Assembly: GCA_035235625.1 (NCBI GenBank)
Contig: CP141148.1
Span: 930,001 to 994,000 of the forward strand
Source: Saururus chinensis
Taxonomy: Eukaryota > Streptophyta > Magnoliopsida > Piperales > Saururaceae
DNA length: 64,000 nucleotides
Direction: 5' to 3'
Positions within the stretch are counted from its first letter, which is position 1. The number at the start of each line of letters is the position of its first letter. This document shows, one piece after another, positions 13,101 to 25,810 of the stretch. A model generated the notes under the pieces. It made no database searches, was not told the origin of the DNA, and saw only the letters and a program-made list of their open reading frames with translations. The translations under genes and the position numbers were made by a program.

Positions 13101-14982
13101 TTACGACTACACCTTGAAATCTGACTATAGTCACTAGGAAAAGAAAACTATGATAAATGAGTTTTAGTTACAGATACTAAAAAAATGTAGTTTTCCTCTC
13201 TTTTTGTGCATATAATCACTAAAAAAAATGCAAAAAATAAAAAATTACTTAGGCAACATTACCATCTACTTTTTCGTATCTTCTTTTCTTTACCTGCTTA
13301 TAAATTAGTCATAAAAGAATTATTCTTTAGCCTTAATATGCTTGTAAAAAATTTCATATACATGTAAAAAGAGAAACATATGTAATCTGAGGTTGGTCCC
13401 CGTGTCATACTTCAAGTTTGAAAAAATATTCTAACAATCCTATTATAAACTAAGGTTGGTCCCCCTAGTGTCATGTTTCTTCTAGAAGAGTTTTTAGGTA
13501 TATTAGTGTAATATCATATTTACACTCTGTAATATATTAATAGTTCCATTTAGTTTCTCAATTGAATTTATTTTAGTTCATCTTAAAAAACCAAATGGAG
13601 ATATTAATTTAAGAGAGGAGTATATTAGTATTTGTCTCCAGTATTTTTATTTTTGAAAAATAAATCATACATAGAAATTACACATCCATTACAATTTAAT
13701 GAAGATATATATCATTGAAAAATTTTATAAGTTGGGGCTCACACACGTCAGCGTGAGCCAAGACATCATGGGCCATCAGATCGAGATCTAAGGGCGAAGG
13801 GGACATAAGTCAATTTTCCTTTGAGTTATGTATGTTGTTGGATCGAAATCTGAAGGCACACAATGCCAAGGCTCATGCAGTCGTGAGTGAACATCGACTC
13901 ATATAAACGGGTCTCATATATCATACTCCCTTTGTCCTAAATTAATAGTTCTATTTAGTTTTTTAAAATAAACTAATTAAATGGAGCTATTATTCAAGGA
14001 TGGAGGGAGTATGTCATAAATATATATTTAAATTAATAATTATATTTATATAAAATATATATATATATATATATATATTATTTATGTACAATTTAAAAAT
14101 TATATTTAGGTTCGAGTTTGAGCTCAAGCGGAGTAGAGTCAAGTTTCAGTTTTATTCGAGCCATGTCGAGTTGAGCAAGGGTATGCTCGAACTTGGCTCA
14201 AGCCTATTCGAGCTCGAATTGAGCTTAAGCCGAGCCTAGTTTGAGCTAAGCTGAGCCGAGCTGCGGCTTGTCTCGTTATCAGCCCTAGTCATGATATTTA
14301 AATTATTTATTTTATCTGTGTTTGTGTGGGGGCCTTCTTGGTTGTTTACTTTGACTATAGAAAACATGTTGTTTACTTTTCAGGCTTTGACCACAATAGC
14401 TCAGCCATCCTTCTGAGCCTCTTTGCAATAGGTTGTGCGATGGGATCTTTACTGGGAGGACTAATAGCTGATAAGTTGTCATTAATCTACCCTCATGCTG
14501 GCCGCATTATGTGTGCTCAGTTTAGTGCTTTCATGGGCATTCCCTTTTCATGGTTTCTCCTTACAAAGATCCCTCAATTAGTAAATAGCTGGTCAATTTT
14601 TGCCACCACGCTCTTCCTTATGGGCCTCACTATTAGTTGGTGCGGTACTTGTGCAAATAATCCCATGTTTGCAGAGGTGGTCCCAGCAAAGCACCGGACT
14701 ATGATCTATGCATTCGACCGCACCTTTGAAGGGTCATTCTCTTCTTTTGCTGCTCCTATAGTTGGAATCTTGTCTGAGAAGATCTATGGCTATGATTCAA
14801 AGGCTCTGAAATTAATGTACGGTTCAGCGCCTGAAGCTTTGGCCCTCTCAAGAGGGCTTTTGTCCATGATGATAGTTCCATTTGGTATATGCTGTCTGTT
14901 TTATAGCCCCTTGTATCTTACATTCAAGCGAGACAGGGAGAATGCTAGAATTATGGGTTTGAAAGAACAGGAATTGACATAA
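10198..14982 (+). CDS. Major facilitator superfamily transporter, possibly plastid-targeted
   Basis: Four exons join in phase with GT-AG borders: 10198-10304, 11297-11917, 12456-12631 and 14384-14982, giving about 500 residues. The protein is a membrane carrier with repeated hydrophobic segments. It has an early NMASIMERADENLLPAVYKE motif and a DRPTVLSLG loop after the second helix, as in a plant subgroup of MFS_1 proteins. The substrate is unknown; distant kin include Spinster-like carriers. Exon 1 encodes a Ser/Arg-rich, acid-poor leader (MPLAFTLTPSASSFHGRK) that could be a plastid transit peptide, which is an inference. The ATG at 10198 is the first in-frame one in exon 1. The exon 2 acceptor at 11296 was chosen because it keeps the frame; an alternative at 11271 does not. 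Intron 3 carries a 1.4 kb hAT-like insertion. The ORF is otherwise intact. Confidence 0.85.
12841..14287. mobile_element. Non-autonomous hAT-like element in intron 3
   Basis: The ends are TAGGGGTG and CAGCCCTA, short imperfect inverted repeats. The flanking 8-mers GTCGTGAT (12833-12840) and GTCATGAT (14288-14295) form an 8-bp target duplication with one mismatch, the length made by hAT transposases. Both arms are rich in GAGCTCGA-like words that are inverted relative to each other. The middle is AT-rich, holds a nested Stowaway-like MITE (13926-14009) and a (TA)n run near 14057-14079, and codes for nothing. It lies inside the transporter's last intron and does not alter the splice sites. Confidence 0.7.
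13926..14009. mobile_element. Stowaway-like MITE nested in the hAT-like element
   Basis: It is 84 bp, begins CTCCCTTTGTCC, ends GATGGAGGGAG and is flanked by TA on both sides, the Stowaway (Tc1/mariner) signature. The inner sequence ATTAATAG...CTATTATT is also inverted. Confidence 0.7.
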
Positions 14983-15305
14983 GGAGGCTTATGGAGGATA
15001 AACTGGTGCACTCATATGAATTTGATGAACACAGAACAATGTTGAAGTACTATAGCTGATGTGATTGCAGGATGGGGTTGGCACTTTTGGGTTTGTATTT
15101 GATGGAAGTTGTCATTATCATTATAACTTGGGATCATCGAGCCACGAGTGCTGAGTCTGCAAGAATTGGATATGAGACATATCAATCTTATATGTGGAGA
15201 AAACATGTGAAACGAACAATCAGAGAGCTTTTTTTGAATTATACATGGACGGGAGAATCTGGCACCATGGTTTTTAGGTCACATTCTTGGCATGGTTACT
15301 GAACT
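14983..15305 (+). other. Probable 3' UTR of the transporter gene
   Basis: The sequence following the stop keeps a gene-like, balanced composition for about 320 bases, then turns into AT-rich repeats. Short open frames occur (15072-15302), but they resemble no known protein and are probably untranslated. Confidence 0.4.
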
Positions 15306-15354
15306 CTTTTTTTTCGATTTCAATCCAATTTGCTTTTTCACTAGGATTTCTTTG

Positions 15355-15517
15355 AAAAATGATATTTTCACATAAAAAACTCACAACAATAACTCACATG
15401 AGTTTTGATTGGTCTTGATAATTGAGCCCATGTGAACTATGTGTGGGGCTTATTTGTGAAGTCCAATCAAAACTCTTATGTGAGTTTTTGTAGGTATTTT
15501 TGTTCTCAAAATATCAA
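15355..15517. mobile_element. MITE, copy 1 of a three-copy family
   Basis: It begins AAAATGATATTTTCACATAA and ends as an inverted version (…TTGTTCTCAAAATATCAAT). The interior contains a GTGGGGCTTATTTGTGAAGTC word shared in altered form by the copies at 32883 and 33618. Non-coding; the exact ends and target duplication are uncertain. Confidence 0.55.
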
Positions 15518-18500
15518 TATCCGATTTCACCCCCTCCCTCCCCCCCCCCCTTACTAATCTGGCTATATGTTAGCATTAATATGTACTTGCATCTTGCTAT
15601 TCCATTATATTTTTGAATTTAACTCTTTCAACATTAATCCCAAGAGTAAGATATTGTAGGATGTTTGGTCATGAGGGACTCATCCATCCCAACACTCAAA
15701 ATTTATGTTGAGACTATTATTGTTCATCGACAATTACATGTGACTACTTTTTTTGGTTTTGGTATAGAAGATTCCTGATGCAGTGCACTGGACTGCGGGA
15801 TGTACATTCTCACATTCATTGAAATTTTATTCAGTGGAAAACTATTGGAATTATGGTGCGACCAAATGGCTTTGTGTATAGGTTGCAGCTACCAAACTTA
15901 AATCTGAATATGACAGTTTTAATCCAGGTCCAAATTCGAATGGTGATTCTACGTCCTTTTTTATCCAGTTAGGGACGGCTGCAAATGTTCTCAATATAAC
16001 TCTTGCTTGCTAGGATCTTTATGTTTGTCCTCTTCTGTACTAATTTGCATCTTCATTGACGAAAATGATCAAACCGACCAACTTTACTTGAGGACGGATG
16101 CTATTGAGCTTAGTCGATTCGAGTTTTGGCTTCATGTAGCTTGAATTCGAAGTCTTAATACTTAGCTCGAACTCGACTCAAGGCTCAAACGAGGTTGAGC
16201 TTACTAGTTCAAACCAAAAACATGAACTCAAACTTGAGCTTGATCTCATTTTATTACAGTGGTAAGCCCAACTTAAATTAAGCTTAATTTGTATATAAAA
16301 ATAAATTTATTTTTGCTAATTAGAGTCTTATTTATAAGGGGTTTTTGAGTTAGCTATAAATTTTTTTGTTAATATGTCATTAACTATAAAATTTATACTA
16401 AGACAAAAATACCCGAGCCACCTTTCTTCTCATCTTGTATTCTCATTCTGCCGTCGTTATTTTCATCTCTTCTTATCTTTGTCCAAACCACCCCGCTTAC
16501 GGCTCGCTCCCCCATTCTCCTCTCCCTCTCCATTCACCTCACCTTGCGCCGATCACCGCCCCTCGCTTATGGTTGTCACTCCTTCTCCCTCTCACTAGCC
16601 ATAAGCACATACAAGATGCCCCTCATCTGTCTCCGCCCCCATTCTCCCTCTCTTTGATCTCACTTTATAGACAGTTCTCACTTCTAAGATCCGAGTCAAC
16701 CACTCCCCCACTCCTTTGGCCCTTCTCAACTCCAATCTCCTTTGCACTCTCATTGCTTCCTGTGCAGATGACAGATACATCTTGTCCAGCATCATGAGCA
16801 CCGGTGCAGCCTACTCCTTGGCTGCCAGAAGCCTCGCCCAACCCTTGTCTTCATTTCTTGATCTCATGCCGAAGCCAAAAATTGACCAAAAGCTGCCCTC
16901 TCACCGGAAATTTAGGAGCCTTCGGATAAGTTCCGATGGGATCAAGCCTCTCTGGGCATTGGGAAGAGGAGTAGGTCTACCACTCCACTCCTCTACTAGA
17001 ATCCACTAGAAGTTCGATGAAGATGCTGACTTGTGCTCTGTCGACCCACCGAAGAAGCCTTCAGATGAATCTACTGTCAAGGGTAGCAAAAAACTAAGTT
17101 GTGGTGGAGAATAAATATTTACTTTCTTTGTTATATACAAAGAGAGTAAATTACTTTTTATGTTATATAAAAAAGACAGTAAATATTTACTATCAAAGGA
17201 GTACCCTCTACCCGCTGCCAAACCCGGTCATGTAAGGCGATCTAATCATCGGCTTTGGGGGCGGTGATAGCACAAGAGTGGCCATCTTTTCTATCTTGGG
17301 TAGTAGGTCCGTCAGCTCCAGAGAATTCAGGTCCAGTTTAACAATCAGAGGCGGGGGAGCTAGCTGCTTGGTAGCCTTTGCTGCAGGCTGAGGTGTCACC
17401 GCTGGAACCAGTGACACTGGCATTGGTGGTGCTTCCTCTGCAGTCAGTGGAGGAGGCGGATCTTTAGGAAGGTGGCAACCTCATCTTCCTGGATGTGGCG
17501 GAAGTCATTGAGGGCCTTGGTGGAGGAGAAGGGCGAAGCCAAGATAGGCGAGTTTGGGCAGTCACTAGAGGAAATAGCTCTTGAAGGTAAAGAAAAAGTA
17601 CTTGAGGATGGCAAGGAAGAGGGATCTCAGAAAAGAAAAGATCTAAAAGAAGGTTAAAGGAATAAGAAAGGAAAACAAAATGGAAAAAAAAGAAGGGTAA
17701 ATTTGTAAAAAAAAATCACATGACTTTTAATAAGAGCATATGGCAGACGGTAGCTTTTTCAGGACCTAACATCAGATAAAGTCTACTCGTAAGAGCAGAC
17801 GACAGTTTCTTCTATTTATAAGTACTCGTATGTGCGAGTGTGCATGCAGTAAGTACTCACGAGCCACACAACTTCTATTATGTTGAGTGCATGCTAACAA
17901 GCGTACTATGGAGCTTATTAAATTTTTTACTATATTTATCATTATTATGTTAATATAATAAGAAAATATTTATTTTAAATTGAGTCCCCTTAGCATGCAA
18001 CTAAAATATACAACAAGTACATGTAATTAATACGTCATTATCGCACAATTTTTTTATAGTGTAGTGGCTCTTAATCACAAGGGTTATATTCCCTTGCCCT
18101 TCCTAGTATCTAACATGCACCAAGTACATATTTTGGCTCATAATAAGTTTTTCTTTGAAATTTTATAAAAAATTTAAAAATATAAGTTAACATATGCTTA
18201 GAACAAATTGGCTCAAAGCCTCAAATTAGGTTGCAGTCGAGCCTTAGTTGCTTCTAACTCTCTAACATAGATAATTTCAATGTCATTATTAATTGAGCAT
18301 GCATGAAAATACAACAGCTAATTGTAAAATCATTATTGTCTCTTCTTTAAGATTTTATTTTTAGGTTATTACTACCTTTAATTTTGGTCTTACTATCTAG
18401 TGATATGTCATGGGTATGTTTACATCTCATCCTTCAAATGATAATTATCAAGTAAATCATATTGTACTAGCAACTAGAAACATGGAGTTTTGCTATCTTT

Positions 18501-18889
18501 GACCCATCTTAAATGAATATAACTTACCTTTATCTTATGAAATAAAAAGAGGCTCCATGAGTTAATGTTAAATAACTTTTCAAAGATTGTCATAAAATTT
18601 TAATTTTTAAAGGATTTCAATATTAGTTGACATGTAAATAATATTACCAGTACGTTTGAGTACGAGCAGACTTCAAGTTTTATTTGAGTTGAGTCGAGTT
18701 CAAGCTGACTTCGTGTTTTATTTGAGTCTAGTCGAGCCAATGTATACTCGAGCTCGATTTTAATATATTCAAGTTCGAGTCGAGCCATATTCAAGTTGAG
18801 TTGAGTCGAGACACCCTTACTCAATGAGTTGGATTGTCTCATTAACACCCTATACTCGAGAATGAAATGCATTGAAGTCTAGACTAAGA
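15518..18889. other. Repeat-rich intergenic region with unidentified coding-like scraps
   Basis: Contents: a run of 15 C bases interrupted once near 15530; GAGCTTGA/TCGAGTTC-type repeats at about 16080-16255 and 18655-18815, like the arms of the hAT-like element at 12841; and a CT-rich block at 16430-16780. The open frame at 16716-17009 contains YSLAARSLAQPLSSFLDLMP and, past one stop, a possible continuation to 17115. A Pro-rich minus-strand frame lies at 17208-17423. I could not assign these frames to a family. They may be a degraded gene or gene fragments picked up by a DNA transposon. Confidence 0.4.
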
Positions 18890-19088
18890 TGTTAGAAAGT
18901 GGTTTAGCCACTTTCATGTGAATAAGATACGCACATGTAAATTGGTTGAAGGTTGTGAATAGTCCAACATGGCTAAAAAATGGTGATGGTGTTGGTATAC
19001 AAGGCATAAGTTTGACTTTTCAAGTTAGGCCCTTATGTCACCCCACTTTCGAGGGGGAGATACATGTTGGACCCATGCACTTAGGTGG

Positions 19089-20333
19089 TGTAACACCCAA
19101 TATTTTTCATCTAATTTTCTTTAAATGATGAATAAGAAACCCATGAGAGTGGTTTTTATCATTTAGAACATCACACATTAGTTTTTCCCATATAAAATTT
19201 TACTCATTCAAATATAATACGACCAAACCAAACATCCTTAGGAGCTACTCGAAAACAAATGTACAAAGTAAATTGTTAAGATCATAGACTTTAAATACAA
19301 ATTTCTTCCAGGCATCCATGAGTGCAAGTCCCATAACAATCCATAGTCAAATCCAAATTACAAGTCCAAAAAGCATAAATACTTTAATTCTCATCTCACC
19401 CAATACATCAGATTGTGACACAAAATAATACTCACAGTGAGTTAAAGATATGTATGAGTCAAAGGGAATCAATTCACCATAGAAACGAGCATCTATCTCT
19501 AGGAGCTCTCAAGCACAAACCTGCAAAAGTCACTCAAACATCGGGTCCAAAAAAATAGTGTAAATGAGTATTTTCATATTTATTAGAAAAATACCCAGTA
19601 GGGGACTTCTAAACAATAAAGTCAGTAAGTTCATACATATATGTGTTCATGCAACTTATACATGAAGTAGGCAAGCATATAATAATCATGCACATACATA
19701 TACAATTATGCCAAAAATATACCATCAAACCAATCTTACACATACACTCTTAATCAGAGTTATACAAACATACTCATACAATCATACACTTACTCATACA
19801 ACTTACACATACTTGTACGACCTTACTAAATTTACAAGGTGTGAAAAATTGAGAAAAATACTAGTACCTCATGGAGGAGCAAAGAGGACATGCGGCGGTC
19901 CAAGCAGGTACCAATGGACTCGTGTCAACAAGGCAAAGTTGATCCCTGCAAAAACTGATGGAATCCGACGATGGAGGAGCACAACAAAGCAACTGAAAAC
20001 TCTCGAGTTTCTCTCAAACCTTTTGGGCATTCTGGATGTCTATAAGTTTCTGAAACTTGATTGTCGGGTTCTAGATACTTATACTTTTTTTTTATTTATG
20101 TCCCTATCATGTGTTAACTTCTTGTTTATGCGTCGTGTATCCAAAATTCGAGCTTGAAAGCATGTGTCGAGGCCCGCGGCCTGCGATAAGCCTCACACCC
20201 AACTTTACAGGTATAATATTGAGGTCAAATACGCAAATGCAAATATGTCAAAGAATCACATTTTCCCGCAAAAAATGATCAAAAAAATGGCAATAAAATC
20301 ATAGAAAATTGTTAAAAAATTTGAGACATTACA
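19089..20333 (-). repeat. Solo LTR (1245 bp) inside the copia 5' LTR
   Basis: The plus-strand view is TGTAACACCC...GAGACATTACA. The flanks GGTGG (19084-19088) and GGTGG (20334-20338) are a perfect 5-bp target duplication. Minus orientation is inferred because the minus strand starts TGTAATGTCTCAAATTTTTT, like the start of the LTR at 4880. The host LTR sequence resumes across it, matching the uninterrupted copy near 28030. Confidence 0.85.
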
Positions 20334-20945
20334 GGTGGGCTAACCCACACGCGTGCTGCAGCCATCCTTCCGACTAGCGCTCGGTTCAGGTCAGGTTGGC
20401 TTAGGTTAGGTTGCATTGGGTCAACTAGATAATTACTTTTGGGACAAATTAATTTAGTTTTTTTAACCCAAAATGGGTTCGATTTTCTCTGAACCAAAAT
20501 GTGTCTGTTAATGAGCAGACACATCCATTTGAACGAGATGGGTTATCTTCAATGAAATTTCTTATAAAATATTAACAATCATTTTTAATAATTATCCTTT
20601 TACAAAATTTGATTAGCATCTTCTATGAGAGCAATTTCATAACGCTAATTTGCTACTTACGTTGTGTGAAGGTGCTTCTACAGTGTGTGGTGGATCGTCT
20701 TATCCTGAGAGATAAACAACTAAGTGATCCCTAAGCATGAATAGGGAGGAAGAATTTTATCTTAAGGACAGAGTGTACACGCTTGATTCAGTCGATGTTC
20801 TATAAGTTTATTTCATTGCAACAATTACCGAGGTACATAATTATCAATCTTAAGACATAATTCCTAATATATTTGTATTTTACTATTGTGAACTTGTGAT
20901 TAGTATTTCAAAAGTGTCTTTTACATATTTCAAAACTGAACATAA

Positions 20946-21317
20946 ATGGCTGCAAAGGGTACCAATATGACTTTAGTCATAATTCCCACTACTACGAATG
21001 CTCATGTTCCTCTTCAAGTCAAAGGGGAGAAACCTAAAGAATTCAGTGGAGCATGTTTTAAGAGATGACAACATAAGATGCCATTTTATCTAACCACATT
21101 GAATTTGGCTCGATTCTTGCAAGATGATGTTCCTGTTATAACTAAAGAGAAGAAGGATGACAAACATGCTAGGCAGTCGATGCATGGAAATATGCCGACT
21201 TTTTGTGCCGAAATTATATTCCCAATGGGTTGGACAACACGCTGTACAACGTGTACAATTCGATGAAGAGTGCAAAAGCACTATAGGTATCATTGGATAA
21301 GAAGTTCAAAACAGAAG
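20946..21317 (+). pseudogene. Ty1/copia gag fragment, broken
   Basis: The frame from ATG 20946 gives a copia gag start with KGEKPKEFSGACFKR, then a stop at 21066-21068 where the family normally has a tryptophan (the F-x-R-W-Q pattern). It then continues PFYLTTLNLARFLQDD. The UBN2/gag domain goes on with frame changes to about 21317, where a minus-strand LTR interrupts it. No pol is left. It cannot encode a working Gag. Confidence 0.75.
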
Positions 21318-21756
21318 ATGTTTGTCACGCCCTGGCTGTAAGGACCCTCATCTCTAAACCAGTTTTAGTTTTCTTTAATTATGGGTTATTGTGAGATTAA
21401 CGCGTTTTCTGATCTTATTCAGTGATTTCGTAAAATAAATAGTGTTTGTGATGGTTTTAACCAAAATTAACTTCAATATTAGTGGTTTTAAGTGATTTTA
21501 GACCAAATGTAAATTTTTGGGATTTTTTTGAATTTTTACTATTTTCCCAAAAATTATAGCTTTGGCGGGACCCCTGTGGGCCCCACCGTCGAAAATTTTA
21601 TTTTTGGGTCAAATAAACCTAGACATATACTTAAGGTCACACAAAAATTTTTAGAATGTTATTAGGCTTAATTTGTGCTAAAATTTGTAAAATAACCACT
21701 TTTAGCCTACTTTTCCTATTTACACCCCAAAACTTACCTATGCATACCCCAACCCT

Positions 21757-21769
21757 TCATATAAAAGGG
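21757..21769 (+). promoter_or_regulatory. TATA box of the 3.4 kb solo LTR
   Basis: CATATAAAAGGGC lies about 420 bp into the LTR, a normal U3 promoter spacing for long LTRs. Confidence 0.5.
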
Positions 21770-23840
21770 CAAACCAGAGCCATTTCTATTTTTGGGAATA
21801 GGCTAAGGAAGGAGGGCTGGCCTAATCCCCACTTAGGCCCGAATTAGAAGCCGATTAAGGTAAGTTTACTCTAATTAAGCACTAATCCTTGGCTTTCTTC
21901 TTAATTTCTTCCAAATCTACCATTTTCCCCTTGATTCAATTCATTTTTTACTATCAAAAGTTACTGATTTGTGTTTTACTACAAACCCTAACATTCAAAT
22001 TTTGATTTTTACTACCAATAAGCCCTAGATCTAAGATTTAATTAGGGATTTCTTGGGTAAATTGATTTTTATTAGAGTTTAATTCAAACTCATTGTGTTT
22101 TCAAGGATTTCAAGAAGGGTGACTCTTCAATCCGAGCTTAATCAAGTGCTGAGGTAATGGGTCTTCAAAATCTCTGTCTATCCATGGTAAAACTCTTCAT
22201 TTTTGGATTATTTCGAAATGGTTTACTTGATTTGGTGTGTTAATGGTAAGATTAGAAAATAGAATTATTTAATCCCGATTTCTTAGGGTTTTGCATTATT
22301 ATGGTATGGTTTGATGTTCTGGAAGTCAAGAAGGACTTTTGATGATGATTAGGGTGTTAGTTGTGGATTTGAAGTGTTATTAATGGTGTTTCGGTTTAGA
22401 TTTGCGAAAGGAAGAAGATGACTATTCTGCCGTGTTGGCGATTGATCGGCCCTGCAGGGCGTTCGATCGGCAACACTACCGGAATGGCACTTTTCCAGTT
22501 CAGCCAATTGAAAGGCCTGCTGGGCGATCGAATGGTCGAACTGTAAATTTCAAATTTTCACGTTCAACTGATCGAACGACCTGAAGGGCGATCGATCGGC
22601 TACACAGTAAATTGTATGTTGTGCATATGATGTTTATTTTGATGATTCCACTTTAGCTTGCCAATTTTATATGAAAGTGGAGTGTTTTAAGCTATGTTAG
22701 GCTACTGAAAATGTATGCTATTAAGTTTATGGAGTTGAGATATATGCTTAGAGATGGTGAATGACTTATGTTTTGTGGCATGATGTTGGAATCGTCATCT
22801 TGAAATTATGAATGGTTGGTTTCTCATTGTTAAACATATTTTCAGTAGAACTATAATCTATTATTGGACTGATTTGTCATGATAGATTGTGGTTAGTTGT
22901 GTGTGGATGTTGGTGAATGTCATGACTCAATGATGAAATGAGTGATATTATATGTGTTTAGCCTTTGTGGTTGAGTTTTGAATTGAGATATGGTTTCAAC
23001 GATTCTTCTCCTATGATTTCCGCTGGAATTCATGTTTAGATGAAAATTCACATGTGTAGTGTGGTAGTGAGTTTAATTTCAAGCATGTTGGCATGCATTA
23101 TGTGAAATGGTTCTACTAGATACACACACACATGTGGGGTTAAATGATGATGTTGAAGCTTGATATTGTGATTATGAATGATACAATAGGGGCTGATGAG
23201 AGCACTTATCATGGATTAGGATTCATGTATGCTTTGCCCACGTATGTACCATGTTGCATGCATCATAAAAATGAATTTCCAATTGAGGCTTCATCGTGAT
23301 TAATCGAATTTGACCGATTGGATACAATGTGATGAAATTGTGTGCCGGATTGATCGGTCGTGGGTTAATTGCAAGTTGATTGGTCCGAAAGGACATATTT
23401 TGATTTGAGTTCCTGTGTGGAACGAGTGCACTCCCCGGGTTGAGTCTTGTGAAATGGAATGATGTGGGGACGAGTTGTGTACTTGTCTTGCGGATTGTGA
23501 GAATGTTATTACGAGTGTCATCTGGACCCTGAGAATTCAGTGTGGTATGCCGTGTGCACCCTGCTACCACGTGTTCTAGGGTTCTCTGTGTAAGAACTCA
23601 GGCTCTTCCCTCCGCAAGAGATGTCCCTGGGCGAACACCCCTGCTCTAGATTCTCTGTGTGAGAATGGGACATCCTTGGCCAGGATCGTCCAGGGCGAGC
23701 AGTATTAGGGATTGACAACCCCGATCTTTCTTTAATTCTTGTGTGGAATTTTGGACCATGACATGCCTTCGTGGCCTTGTCCATGCTCCCATCTGTGTGA
23801 CATTAATGTGTGATTACTCCTTGATGGAGGTTGATTTTTA

Positions 23841-24125
23841 TGTTATGCATGTGGAATATGTATGTTAGAGATACATCCATGCAGGTTGATTGTGATGATA
23901 TAATGCATGTGGGAATATATATGTTAGAGATACATCCATGCAGGTTGTGATGATATTATGCATGTGGGAATATGTATTTTAGAGATACATCCATGCGGGA
24001 TTGGTTATGATGTGAATGCATGTGGGAATATGTATGTTAGAGATACATCCATGCAGATTGTGGTGATATTATGCATGTGGGAATAAGTATGTTAGAGATA
24101 CATCCATGCAAGTTGATTATGCACT
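23841..24125 (+). repeat. Minisatellite, about 57-bp unit, five copies
   Basis: Each unit contains ATGCATGTGGGAATATGTAT followed by GTTAGAGATACATCCATGCAGG, with small indels in between. It lies in the last third of the solo LTR. Confidence 0.85.
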
Positions 24126-25439
24126 GTGATGCAATCTTAAGTGATGTGAATATATGATCAGAAAATGATACACCTTGTAAATTGTTGATTTGAAAGATTA
24201 TATCGCTATGCTATCGTATTTTCGATGTTGTTAGTGATATTAAAACCATTGCTGGGTTTGTTAAACTCACCCCTCTTTGTATGTTTTGATTTGGGGTTGC
24301 GTGGTGTGACACGCAATTAAACAGGATCTCCTCTTCGAGGAAAGGTCAGAGGTGGCTTGGATGTGATCGTGGAGTTCTTTGTGTGGTTTATTTTCCTTAG
24401 TTATGTTATTGTTCAGGACCTTTGTGTAGGGTTCTTATTTTGGATTTATGTCATATTTTATAGTTGTGATGCTTATGACTTATTTTGAGCCATGTGGGCT
24501 TTACTTAACTAAGCTTGTGGGTTTGAGATTATTGTTTACTTTGTGATAAGCAACACCTTTTCCTTCCCTTTTATTTACTCTTGCTCAAAGGATTGTGCGT
24601 ACTTCGTGTTTCTGTTAATCGTCCGTGGTTAGGGTTAAGTCTTCCACTAGAATCATTTCTCAATCTTCACTTCGTCGCCCCCGCACGCTTGACCGGCCCT
24701 TGGACCGGGTTCGGCTCGGATCGGGCATCGCCGGGGCGTGACACTGGCACTTGCCCAACCCGAGCCAAACCCGGTCCAAGGGACAGTTGAAGCGCACGAG
24801 GGCGACGAAGTGACGACTTGCGGAAGACTTAACCACTCTAATGGATATAACACACATGAAGTAACGCACCGCTTTATTTTTGTGCAAGAGAAAATAAGTA
24901 AAAATATAAATGACATCATATATGAATTAGTTCTCCACTCATAAACTCACAATCTTACAACACTAAGTTGTCAACATGGCTCAAGTCATAACATCTAAAG
25001 CCACAATTACTAATAAAGTATGAGTCAAAGACAACCAAACATTAAATTCTAGCACGCTAGCAGAATAAACAAGTAAAGATAGTAAGATCTCTAGGCTCCC
25101 ATGCCTATTCCCAACCATCATCCACACACGCCTCATAAAGAAGGACCTAATCATCTACATATCGCACTATGTAGCCCCAAAATAGAAAACACAGAGAAAA
25201 ATGAGGTGAGTATAAAACTCAGTAAAGTTTTGAATGTCGAAACGATAGATCTGAAAACATCATGACATCATACACAATCTATCGCATCAAACGTATTATA
25301 TATCCTCTCATTTCTGATTACTTAAACATACTAACTCATAAGTAATTATCCTACATGAAAGTATCTCAACATAACATCTTTAATATGAATAATCACATTA
25401 AAACATAAACATCTATCATGCATGAAGAGTGTCTCTAGC

Positions 25440-25810
25440 ACACTATACATATTTATGTACATACATTCTTCTTTATAAACATTTATCTTGCATGACAAGT
25501 ATCTCAATCACACTATACATATCTATGCATATTCATAAACAACCACCCTACATGATAAGTATCTCAAAACACACTATACATATCCATGCATATTCATAAA
25601 CAACTATCTTGCATGATAAGTGTCTTAAAACACACTATACATATCTATACATATTCATAAACATAAACAACCATCCTACATAATAAGTGTCTTAAAACAC
25701 ATTATACATATTCATGCATCTTCATAAACAACTATCCTGTATGATGTGTCTCTAACACACGATCATAATCATACATATCTATAAACATTCATCTTGCATG
25801 TAAAATATCT
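25440..25810 (-). repeat. Minisatellite, about 60-bp unit, six or more copies
   Basis: Each unit on the plus strand contains CTCAAAACACACTATACATA then TCCATGCATATTCATAAACA. Read on the minus strand, it resembles the array at 23841 in the other LTR (ATGAATATGCATGGATATGT). The two arrays therefore sit at the same place in two related LTRs. Confidence 0.8.

Larger units (their letters stand above)
21337..24743 (+). repeat. Solo LTR, 3.4 kb, inserted in the minus-strand LTR
   Basis: It begins TGTAAGGACCCTC and ends GCCGGGGCGTGACA, with a perfect 5-bp target duplication CTGGC at 21332-21336 and 24744-24748. A TATA box (CATATAAAAGGGC) lies near 21758. Its tail (24650-24743) and the flanking LTR tail are related but opposite in direction, so a large inverted repeat is centred at 24743. 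It contains a minisatellite (23841-24125) and three palindromic GCCCTGCAGGGC-type motifs (22434-22605). No coding content. Confidence 0.88.

Noticed and set aside
14054..14081. (TA)n run considered as an origin or matrix attachment site
   Set aside because: It is a simple repeat inside a transposon within an intron, with no supporting context.
23841..24125. Evenly spaced repeats considered as a CRISPR-like array
   Set aside because: Units are contiguous tandem copies without unique spacers, in a plant LTR; they are a minisatellite.
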